DNA from: 54-19 sp038210655
GTDB taxonomy: Bacteria > Chloroflexota > Chloroflexia > Chloroheliales > Chloroheliaceae
Reading direction: 5' to 3'
Length of the DNA: 64,000 nt
Assembly: GCA_038210655.1 (NCBI GenBank)
Contig: JBBQWM010000013.1
Location: 75,635 to 139,634, forward strand
The notes beneath the pieces were generated by a model, which searched no databases, was not told where the DNA came from, and saw only the letters and a list, made by a program, of their open reading frames with translations. How positions within the stretch are numbered: the stretch's first letter is position 1; each line of letters opens with the position of its first letter. Shown here one piece after another: positions 1-6,752 of this stretch. The position numbers were made by a program, and so were the translations under genes.

Positions 1-1277
1 AGCCAATTGGCAGCATCCTGCTTACTCAGCGGTTCCGAAAGAAAATAACCCTGGATATAGTCGAATTTCAAGTCCCTGATCTGTTCGAGTTGGGTCTCAG
101 TTTCCACCCCTTTAGCGACGACCGCTATTCCCAAATCGTGACCCAGTGAGACAATCGCCTTTATAATCTGGTGGGTCTTGCTATGGGCAGTCATCTGGAG
201 CAGAAAACGCTTATCGACCTTTACCAGGTCTATCGGGAAGCGTGATAGCCACCCTAGCGAAGAATTACCTTTCCCAAAGTCGTCCAGATGTAGTTGTACC
301 CCCAGCACTTTTAATTGTACCAGTTGTCTGACGGTCAGTTCGGGGTCTCTCATCAAGACTCCTTCGGTGATTTCCAGCTTCAACTGGGTCGCGTTCAACC
401 CGCTCAAACTCAAAGCTTGCTCGACTTGATCGAGCAAGCCGGGGTCGGCAAATTGGTAAGCCGACAGGTTGACATCAATCGAAATCGGTAGCTTTGCGCC
501 AAAGCGGAGTTGCCAATCCTGGCTCTGGCAGCACGCTTCTCGCAAGACCCAATCGCTGATCGGCCCACTCAATCCGGTTTCTTCGGCAATGGGCATAAAC
601 TCGTGCGGATGAAGAAAGCCGCGTTGGGGGTGTTGCCAGCGCACTAAGGCCTCGAAGCCCTTGAATTCGCCACTCCCCAATGCTACGACCGGTTGATAGT
701 AGACCTGAAACTCATTTTGTTTGAGCGCCCGACGCATTTCGCTTTCCAGGTCAAATCGTTCGACCGCTTTGACCCGCATGGTCTGGTCGTAGATTGCATA
801 ATGGCCTGGCCCACGCAATTGGGCCTCGTACATTGCCAGGTTCGCATTGCGGAGCAAGTTTTCCGGCAGCGTTACCATCCCGGACTCACCCTGGGCAATC
901 CCGATGCTGGCGCTAACAAAAATCGCCTCCCCCTTGATATTGAAGGGAGCCGCCAATGCCAGTTGGATACACTCGACAACCTCAGTGGCAGTCTGGCCTT
1001 TTTCGATCAGCACGGCAAACCCGTCCGCTGCCAGGTGGGTCAAGGTGTTCTCAGGTTGCAAGCAATTGCCCAACCGGAGTGCAGCCTCCAAAATCAGTTG
1101 GTCTCCGGCGTTGTAACTCAGGGTATGATTAATCAGTTGAAATTGGTCGAGGTTGATACACAGCACCGCAACGGGTTGTCCGGGTTGGGGTTGGTCGAGG
1201 GCTTCTTTGAGCCGACCGATAAAAGCGGTGCGCTTGCTTAATCCATTGGTAGCACGAGCGTAAGAGGTAGTATACAT
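1..1277 (-). CDS. GGDEF-EAL domain protein, C-terminus cut by window edge; both domains carry motif changes
   Basis: I translated this minus-strand frame by hand; about 425 residues are visible and the end lies beyond base 1. The start is the ATG at 1277, behind an AAAGGA-type ribosome site. A GGDEF domain begins almost at residue 1 (NGLSKRTAFIGRL), with no sensor domain in front. Its signature reads AADGF (bases 1017-1031), so cyclase activity is unlikely. An EAL domain follows with FEALVRW, NLS, KLEITEG, DDFGKG, VKVDK and QGYFLSEPLS, so most PDE ligands are kept. The usual AEGVE motif reads AKGVE (near base 115), replacing a conserved acidic residue. The family makes and degrades cyclic di-GMP; this member may only bind it. 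Domain assignment is firm; inactivity is inferred. Confidence 0.88.
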   Translation of the reverse strand, partial: MYTTSYARATNGLSKRTAFIGRLKEALDQPQPGQPVAVLCINLDQFQLINHTLSYNAGDQLILEAALRLGNCLQPENTLTHLAADGFAVLIEKGQTATEVVECIQLALAAPFNIKGEAIFVSASIGIAQGESGMVTLPENLLRNANLAMYEAQLRGPGHYAIYDQTMRVKAVERFDLESEMRRALKQNEFQVYYQPVVALGSGEFKGFEALVRWQHPQRGFLHPHEFMPIAEETGLSGPISDWVLREACCQSQDWQLRFGAKLPISIDVNLSAYQFADPGLLDQVEQALSLSGLNATQLKLEITEGVLMRDPELTVRQLVQLKVLGVQLHLDDFGKGNSSLGWLSRFPIDLVKVDKRFLLQMTAHSKTHQIIKAIVSLGHDLGIAVVAKGVETETQLEQIRDLKFDYIQGYFLSEPLSKQDAANW

Positions 1278-1319
1278 AGTGGGACGATCCTTTCTGTAAC
1301 AGGTCTGCATCGAAATTAG

Positions 1320-1371
1320 CTAAACGTTTAGAAAGTCAGGACTCAAATCGGTCTGGAAGTCAGACCGATTT
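1320..1371. promoter_or_regulatory. Two perfect palindromes upstream of the GGDEF-EAL gene
   Basis: CTAAACGTTTAG (1320-1331) is a 12-bp palindrome lying about 43 bp before the ATG at 1277. It is followed by an 11-bp perfect stem, AAATCGGTCTG (1345-1355) and its complement (1361-1371), with a 5-nt loop. The larger stem could end transcription of the upstream metalloprotease-like gene, although its T tract is short, or be an operator. The smaller one looks more like a protein-binding site. Confidence 0.4.
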
Positions 1372-1445
1372 TCTCACAGTGGCACTTAAAGTAGGAGCCT
1401 GAAAACTGCCTCAGGCCGACCTTTCGGGTAGGTGATCCCTGCTTT

Positions 1446-2534
1446 TCAGGGGTTAGGAATGGTAACGTGCTGGGGGGCCGGACGTTGTCCGCCCAGGAAG
1501 GCTTTCCGATTCTCGCTTACGTAAAAGCTAAAATCTTCGGCCCAATCGCGGCGTGGGTCTTGTTTTAAGAGGGTAGCGAAGCCCTGATAAAGGGTCGGGT
1601 TTTGAGCCGCGAAATAGTTGGGATTACGAAAGAACATTTCTAAAAACCCGGCGATAAACTCGCCATCGGTCTGGAAAACATACGGATGCCCGACCGGAAC
1701 CGGGTCGGTGGGGCGGGCCTGTCCATTCTGGTAAAGCACATAACGCTGTTGCTCGATCTGCTTACCTTCGCTAAAAAGGCGGCGGGCTTCTGGCGAGAAA
1801 AGCGGCCCATCGCGCCTACTCATGCCGGGTAACACGCCTTCGCACTGGCCCATTCTGCCCGTACTGGCCTCGAAGTGGTCGAGCATATGGCCCAATTCGT
1901 GCAAGAAAGGGGCAACCCCAGGGGTAGTTCCGTAAAAGCCTTCAAAGAGCCGCGACATTTCTAGCTGGATCGCTTCGCGGTCGAAGCTATAATCGCCCCC
2001 GGCGAGACCGCCATCTTGATCGAAAGCGGCCCGGTTGGTATAAATTTGGAAGTGGCGCGGCTTTGATAAAAAGCGTTCCAGAATATCGCGTCGGTAGAAA
2101 AAGACTTCGGTCAGGTGTCCGGCTACGATTTGCCGGACGGCAAGCGGGGACTGCTCGGTAATATTGGTGCGGTTGCGCCCGATGACCTGCAAGTCGAGGC
2201 CCGGATGGGCCGCAATGTAGCGCATCCCGTTATAAAAATCCTGACGGGCGGCTTCATCTGCTTTTAGCCCGTTGGTGATTGGGAAATAAAAATCGAGCGC
2301 CCGAAAATCGCCGGTGGCCTCAAAGAGTAGCGCCGCCAATTGGGGGCGGCACGCTCCTTCGGTGATTTGGGCGTAACGCCAGGCGACCTGAGCCAGTTGA
2401 CCGGCAGCTACCAGGCCGATTTCTCCACAATCGAATTGATCGGTAGGGTTCAAGAACTGCCCGGCCAATTCGATAGTTTCGCCATCGGTTTTGAGCGGCA
2501 CATTTCGCACTTGATTATAATCGAGAGTTGCCAT
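1446..2534 (-). CDS. HExxH-motif protein, putative zinc metallopeptidase
   Basis: 362 residues from the ATG at 2534, which sits 4 bases after the stop of the DUF309 gene and behind AAGGGTAAAGGG; an in-frame ATG at 2555 would overlap that gene and is less likely. No signal peptide is visible. The clearest motif is FLHELGHMLDHFEAS (residues about 220-235), a HExxH zinc site of the gluzincin/lethal-factor-like type. Several later glutamates, including one in TDGEFIAGFLEMFF, could be the third ligand. I do not recognise a named family. It is the last gene of a tight minus-strand set with the DUF309 and DUF697-like genes, so it is probably co-expressed. Substrate unknown. Confidence 0.7.
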   Translation of the reverse strand: MATLDYNQVRNVPLKTDGETIELAGQFLNPTDQFDCGEIGLVAAGQLAQVAWRYAQITEGACRPQLAALLFEATGDFRALDFYFPITNGLKADEAARQDFYNGMRYIAAHPGLDLQVIGRNRTNITEQSPLAVRQIVAGHLTEVFFYRRDILERFLSKPRHFQIYTNRAAFDQDGGLAGGDYSFDREAIQLEMSRLFEGFYGTTPGVAPFLHELGHMLDHFEASTGRMGQCEGVLPGMSRRDGPLFSPEARRLFSEGKQIEQQRYVLYQNGQARPTDPVPVGHPYVFQTDGEFIAGFLEMFFRNPNYFAAQNPTLYQGFATLLKQDPRRDWAEDFSFYVSENRKAFLGGQRPAPQHVTIPNP

Positions 2535-2538
2535 CCCT

Positions 2539-2925
2539 TTACCCTTCGTTCTCACCGATTTTTGGTATAAGTCCCGGTTGAAACTCGGCCAGGCGGTCGG
2601 GGCCGAGTTGTTGTAATTCCCGTATAGCTTGCTCGGCGGCAGCGATCAGCGTTTCTAGATCTATCCCAAACTGGCGTGGCGCGAAAGGCCGTAAATAGCC
2701 TACCCCGCTATCCAGTAGCGAAAGCGCTCCTCGGTAGTTGGGCTTGGTGATTATCTTATAATAACCGACCCCGATTTGCAATAGGCCCTGGTAAAACCGA
2801 CGCAATTCGCGTCGTTCGGCGTTCCAGAGGTCTTCGAGCGTCTCGTGACACTCGAAGAATTGCCGGGCATTAAATTGCTCGATGGCCTGCTGGAAGAGGG
2901 CCGGAGGCGCTTCCTCGAATAGCAT
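2539..2925 (-). CDS. DUF309 family protein
   Basis: 128 residues. The pattern FNARQFFECHETLEDLWNAE, then RRFYQGLLQIGVGYYKI and a late leucine/proline-rich helix, is the DUF309 signature (small all-helical proteins with conserved His, Glu and Trp, function unsettled). The start ATG overlaps the stop of the upstream DUF697-like gene in a TAATG arrangement, indicating translational coupling, and the downstream HExxH gene begins 4 bases after its stop. Length is normal for the family. Role unknown; family assignment is confident. Confidence 0.88.
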   Translation of the reverse strand: MLFEEAPPALFQQAIEQFNARQFFECHETLEDLWNAERRELRRFYQGLLQIGVGYYKIITKPNYRGALSLLDSGVGYLRPFAPRQFGIDLETLIAAAEQAIRELQQLGPDRLAEFQPGLIPKIGENEG

Positions 2926-4106
2926 TAGCTTGATCTTAGTCGGCGGGGGCTATCCGTTGCGCCGGTGGGCTTGGAACCACCCCATCGGACTGGGAGTTGC
3001 TCGAAGAAGCGCCGCACGACTGCTGCGACCTGGGCCGGGGCTTTGCGTCCGCTCGAATAATAGAGTTGAGCGGCCCGCCCGACCACCATCGTCGCGCTGT
3101 AGGCAATTAGGGCTTTGGGTAGCATTGAGGCGATCACAGGTATGCGGCGGGCTGCCATACTCGAAAGGGTCTTCCAGACGAAAGCGGCCCCCAGAATTGG
3201 GACCAATTCGAGGTAAACCTCAACCCGGCTATCCCGTTTCTGCCCGTAAACCCCGGCCAATCGGTGGCTTAACTCAAACTGGTTTTTGGTCAGCAGTACG
3301 AAATCCGCCCCATTATCCAAAAAGTCGCCCAGCAGCGGGATACCCGCCGCCGCATTAGCAAACAAGACCGTCTGGGCATTCGAGCGGGCGGTATCGGAGA
3401 TCAGCTGGGTGGCGACCGTATTGCGGAAGATGGGGGCGCGGCGGGCCAGGGCCAATTCACGCCCATTGAGTTGCTTTACCATCGCGGGCAGCAGTTCGGC
3501 CTGAAGTTGGGCTAGTTCCAGTCCTTTCAATTCGACTACCTTTAATTTGCCACCCGCCTGGGTCAATTCTTCCAACTCGGTTTCCCAGGCTGGTCGCATC
3601 TCAGCCTCGGCATTATTAAAGGCCGCACCATCGGCGGAGGCGTTGCCGGGTTGGGCTGGGCCACTCTCGCGGCCTCCGACCAATCGGAGTGGGTTGATCG
3701 CTTGCAAGCGATTGGTCGTCCGGCGCTGCCGATTAAAATCCTCTTCTTCTTTGCGTTCAAGAACGGCGATAATGACCGTCACCCCGCTAACCCCGGCCTG
3801 AGCCAGTTCGCCCAGCCAGCGCCGTTTTTCGGCAGGAATGCGGTCGCCCTTATACAGGCTATACAGCAAAAGGCCACTATTTTCGTCGTCGTCTTTGAGG
3901 CCCGGTCGTTCGTTTGGCTCGATCAGGCGGAAGGGCGAGGGTGTCCACAGGCTTTCGAGCCGGGTCGAAAGCGCCCGTTGCAACTTGTCGCGCACTTCCA
4001 CTGTATTGCCTGCCAGCGCAATCACCACCTCGCGGCTGGCTTCTTCCTCGATCTCGCGGTAGCTATTATCGCGCAATACTTCAAACAAATTGCCAATCGT
4101 TCCCAT
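2925..4106 (-). CDS. DUF697/YcjF-like membrane-associated protein
   Basis: 393 residues. The N-terminal part (REVVIALAGNTVEVRDKLQ) resembles the beginning of a GTPase-like fold but has no GKS/T P-loop, so nucleotide binding is doubtful. From about residue 240 there is a DUF697-like stretch: NAAAGIPLLGDFLDNGADFVLL, then RLAGVYGQKRDS, and two hydrophobic segments around residues 300-350 that may enter the membrane. The end is basic and proline-rich. It is first in a coupled set with the DUF309 gene. I infer a membrane-linked role; the exact function is unknown. Confidence 0.65.
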   Translation of the reverse strand: MGTIGNLFEVLRDNSYREIEEEASREVVIALAGNTVEVRDKLQRALSTRLESLWTPSPFRLIEPNERPGLKDDDENSGLLLYSLYKGDRIPAEKRRWLGELAQAGVSGVTVIIAVLERKEEEDFNRQRRTTNRLQAINPLRLVGGRESGPAQPGNASADGAAFNNAEAEMRPAWETELEELTQAGGKLKVVELKGLELAQLQAELLPAMVKQLNGRELALARRAPIFRNTVATQLISDTARSNAQTVLFANAAAGIPLLGDFLDNGADFVLLTKNQFELSHRLAGVYGQKRDSRVEVYLELVPILGAAFVWKTLSSMAARRIPVIASMLPKALIAYSATMVVGRAAQLYYSSGRKAPAQVAAVVRRFFEQLPVRWGGSKPTGATDSPRRLRSS

Positions 4107-4260
4107 TCTCAGCGCCTCCTCTTGATTACCTTACCAGGCCCAGTTTGTTCAGGTCTTTTGTTCAGTTTTCCTCTAGCTGGAAGCTATATTACACTATTCG
4201 GGGCGGTTGGCACAAGCTTTTTCTGAGCTAATTATAACATGTTACAGCGTAATTGACCCC

Positions 4261-4375
4261 TGTAGGAGCGAGCTTCTGCTCGCGATTGAACACATACCCG
4301 TTTCTTCAATCGCGAGCAGAAGCTCGCTCCTACACAATATCTTTTAGCTCAAGTGCTTTGCAATCTGTTATAGTA
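4261..4375. repeat. REP-like palindromic repeat, copy 1
   Basis: A perfect 30-bp inverted repeat: arm 4261-4290 starts TGTAGGAGCGAGCTTCTGCT, the complementary arm is 4305-4334, and the loop is 14 nt. Each arm contains its own GCGAGC-TTCT-GCTCGC palindrome, so a four-armed cruciform is possible. A conserved tail of about 40 bp follows (TAGCTCAAG, then TATAG). Two more copies lie at 45686-45799 and 50350-50465. The arm resembles Pseudomonas REP elements. No transposase is nearby. Confidence 0.9.
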
Positions 4376-4403
4376 ACACCAGAAATTTGGCTTCAAGAAA
4401 ATA

Positions 4404-4425
4404 AGGGCGTATAACTACACGCCCT
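4404..4425 (-). terminator. Intrinsic terminator after the lysX-like gene
   Basis: GGGCGT (4405-4410) pairs with ACGCCC (4419-4424). On the minus strand the stem is followed by TTATTTTC, about 30 bases past the stop of the ATP-grasp gene. Confidence 0.6.
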
Positions 4426-4454
4426 CATAAGTTACATTATGCTCTATCCAAAAA

Positions 4455-5303
4455 TTAATCTTCGCGCAAAGCGTACTCGATAATGCGGGGAGCCAGTTCT
4501 TCGGCTAGACCGAGCTTGGAGAGTTCGACGGTGTAATCGACCTCGATAGCCGCCAGTGCGTCGCCATCCTCGATCAAATCGACTGCCAGCACCCCGCCGC
4601 CGACCGCCTGGGCCGCCGCCAATGCAATTTTTTCCAGTTCAGGCGTGAGCGGACAATCGATGATAGTCAGGTTTTCGTCGGCGCTGCTGGTCGCTTTGTT
4701 GGCGATCAGATAGACCGCTTTGACCACCTCCGACCCGACCACAAAGGCCCGGATGTCGCGCCCAGGCCGATTTTGCAAATACTCTTGCAAATAGTAAATC
4801 GCGTGATCGTATTGACCTAGCCGCTCTTTGTGTTCGAGGACGGCTTTGGCTGCATCGTAGTCGTTGAGGCGGGCGACCAGCGAACCTTTGTCGCCCGTCA
4901 ATGGTTTCAGCATGACAGGGTAGCCCAGTTCTTCGATGGCCTGCATAGCAGCATCGGCGCTAAAGGCGATCTCGGTGCGGGGAGTCGGTACGCCTGCCTC
5001 CTGGAAGGCCAGGGTAGTTAGAAGCTTGTCGCCGCAGATACGGGCTACCTCGGAACTGTTGATAGTGCGAACTCCGGCCCGCTCCAAAAGCATCAACGAG
5101 TAAAGCGCTACAAAATGGTCAATCGCCCGTTCCAGCACGACCTCGACCGCCCCCGGTGCGATCACCATCCCGGATTGGACATCAAAAATTAGTTCCTCGG
5201 TGCGGAGCATGACCGGCTCGACCCCCTGACGACGGGCGGCGGCAATTAGAGCCTGCTCGTCCTCGCGTATCTCGCTGTAGAGAATGCCCAGTTTCTTCGC
5301 CAT
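4455..5303 (-). CDS. lysX: LysX-like ATP-grasp ligase (alpha-aminoadipate-LysW ligase family)
   Basis: 282 residues, the usual length for RimK-type LysX. Family features are the N-terminal ILYSEIREDEQALIAAARRQ, the central VPTPRTEIAF, the ATP-grasp glycine loop VMLKPLTGDKGSLVARL and the C-terminal IEVDYTVEL. In the pathway LysX joins alpha-aminoadipate to the carrier LysW using ATP. The gene starts 2 bases after the homocitrate synthase stop, with its GGGGAGG ribosome site inside that gene's last codons, so the pair is one operon in the same lysine route. No lysW is visible in the window. Odd point: where the family normally has EVN before the C-terminal helix, this protein has EVD, changing a likely metal ligand. 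Confidence 0.82.
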   Translation of the reverse strand: MAKKLGILYSEIREDEQALIAAARRQGVEPVMLRTEELIFDVQSGMVIAPGAVEVVLERAIDHFVALYSLMLLERAGVRTINSSEVARICGDKLLTTLAFQEAGVPTPRTEIAFSADAAMQAIEELGYPVMLKPLTGDKGSLVARLNDYDAAKAVLEHKERLGQYDHAIYYLQEYLQNRPGRDIRAFVVGSEVVKAVYLIANKATSSADENLTIIDCPLTPELEKIALAAAQAVGGGVLAVDLIEDGDALAAIEVDYTVELSKLGLAEELAPRIIEYALRED

Positions 5304-5305
5304 GA

Positions 5306-6451
5306 CTAGACCTCCCCTTTTGGTTTGTGGCTTTGGTGATAGCTCTGGATAATCAGATCGACGTTTTCAAGCGAAATTGGCTCCAACCCGGCGGCTCGTC
5401 GCACCTTCTCGGTAATCGCGGCCTGATCTTCGTCCGAAAGGATGATCCCCAATTCGCCTGCCCGCGCTGCGATAGCGTGCTTGCCGGTGATCCGACTGGC
5501 AATATCCAACGTGCGCTTGATCCCGAAATCCTCCGGCTTCAGTACCTCGTAAGCCTGGCTATCTTGCAAGATCGCTTTGGTGTGGATACCGGCTTTGTGG
5601 GTAAAGGCATTTGGCGCGGTGATCGGCATGTCGTGCGGGATCGGCACGCCAAGCATGGTCGCTACCAGCTTATCGACCTTTGGCAGCTCTTTCAGATTGT
5701 ACTTGGCGACGAGTTCAGGGTTGAGCGAGTAAAGCCGTCCGACCAGCCCACTCATCGGGCAGATGCCATTGCGTTCGCCGATCCCCAGCACGGTAGTGTT
5801 GATGCAGACTGCCCCGGCCTCCAAAGCGGCGTGTGCGTTGGCGATAGCCGAACCGGTATCGTTATGACCGTGATACTCGATCTTAAATTTGAAGCGGCGG
5901 CTAAACTCGCGAAGGCGGTCGTAAACCTCAAAGGGGGTCGCACCCCCGACGGTATCAGGGAAATCGACCTGATCGACCCCGGCCTCATCCAACGCAGCGC
6001 AGATGTAGAGCAAGTCTTTTAAGTCGGTTCTAAAAGCATCTTCGGCCCCAAAGCGCACGAAACGGCCCTGGCTCTTGACGTACCCGACCATCTGGGTCGC
6101 CAGTTTAGTGACTTCTACAATGCTCTTGCCGTGACTGGCCTTTTGCAAAAAGCTGCTGGTTCCCATAAACAAGTTGATGCCATACGCGCCGCTCTGCAAG
6201 GCTAAATCGACATCCTCTTTGTTGCAGCGGCAATGCACCAGAATCTGGGTGCGGCTCTGTTTGGAAGCCAGCAATTCGACCAGTTGGATTAGCTCTTGCA
6301 AGGCGTTTGGATATGAGACTGGCGACCCAATTTCGACATACTCAACCCCAAAGCGGTGCAGTGCGGTCACAATCTCGACCTTCTGGTTAAAGTTAAAATG
6401 GGCGCGGCTGAATTGCTCGCCCTCCCGCAAGGTCGTATCGAGGATTTCCAC
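5306..6451 (-). CDS. Homocitrate synthase (alpha-aminoadipate lysine pathway)
   Basis: 381 residues from a GTG at 6451. It condenses acetyl-CoA with 2-oxoglutarate in the first step of lysine synthesis. It follows Thermus-type homocitrate synthase closely: ILDTTLREGEQF at the start, RFGAEDAFRTD, the metal-binding HGHNDTG, TTVLGIGERNG, FTHKAGIH and ASRITGKHAI. A 2-isopropylmalate synthase is the main alternative but lacks this overall pattern, and the adjacent lysX supports the lysine role. The start is uncertain: no ribosome site precedes the GTG, yet a perfect AGGAGGT (6532-6538) stands 5 bases before an in-frame ATT at 6524-6526, which would add 25 residues through an AUU start. Confidence 0.9.
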   Translation of the reverse strand: MEILDTTLREGEQFSRAHFNFNQKVEIVTALHRFGVEYVEIGSPVSYPNALQELIQLVELLASKQSRTQILVHCRCNKEDVDLALQSGAYGINLFMGTSSFLQKASHGKSIVEVTKLATQMVGYVKSQGRFVRFGAEDAFRTDLKDLLYICAALDEAGVDQVDFPDTVGGATPFEVYDRLREFSRRFKFKIEYHGHNDTGSAIANAHAALEAGAVCINTTVLGIGERNGICPMSGLVGRLYSLNPELVAKYNLKELPKVDKLVATMLGVPIPHDMPITAPNAFTHKAGIHTKAILQDSQAYEVLKPEDFGIKRTLDIASRITGKHAIAARAGELGIILSDEDQAAITEKVRRAAGLEPISLENVDLIIQSYHQSHKPKGEV

Positions 6452-6531
6452 CTGCCGAATATTGGTGCGATGACCCCCGGCAGCGATCTGGCCCGCCTCG
6501 TTCGGGCCGTAATCTAGCGTACTAATACTCT

Positions 6532-6538
6532 ACCTCCT
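6532..6538 (-). promoter_or_regulatory. Strong ribosome-binding site before a possible AUU start
   Basis: AGGAGGT on the minus strand. The frame of homocitrate synthase is open from a TAG at 6530-6532 onward and has no ATG, GTG or TTG before the GTG at 6451; the ATT at 6524-6526 is at ideal spacing. Confidence 0.6.
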
Positions 6539-6670
6539 AAACTGGCTTTAAAACCTATCCTAGATCCGTCAAATGGGTCTGGGTGTATGGGACGGTGATT
6601 TTCTGAAGCAGGCTACAGCTTATAATAATACCATATAAACGGTGGGGCGGTTAACGAATTGTGTAATAGT

Positions 6671-6752
6671 GAAAATAGAAATCAGAGATTAGAAATCAAA
6701 CTAAAACATCCGGCCTTTCTCTGCCTGATTTCTAATTTCTAATCTCTATTCT
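6671..6752. repeat. Heptamer-type inverted repeat after the antiporter gene
   Basis: Left half AGAAATCAGAGATTAGAAAT and right half TGATTTCTAATTTCTAATC are built from 7-base units and are mutually complementary. The element directly follows the antiporter stop and could fold as a terminator-like hairpin. Confidence 0.65.

Noticed and set aside
693..1241. Plus-strand frame of 182 codons
   Set aside because: Shadow of the GGDEF-EAL gene, whose motifs are clear on the minus strand.
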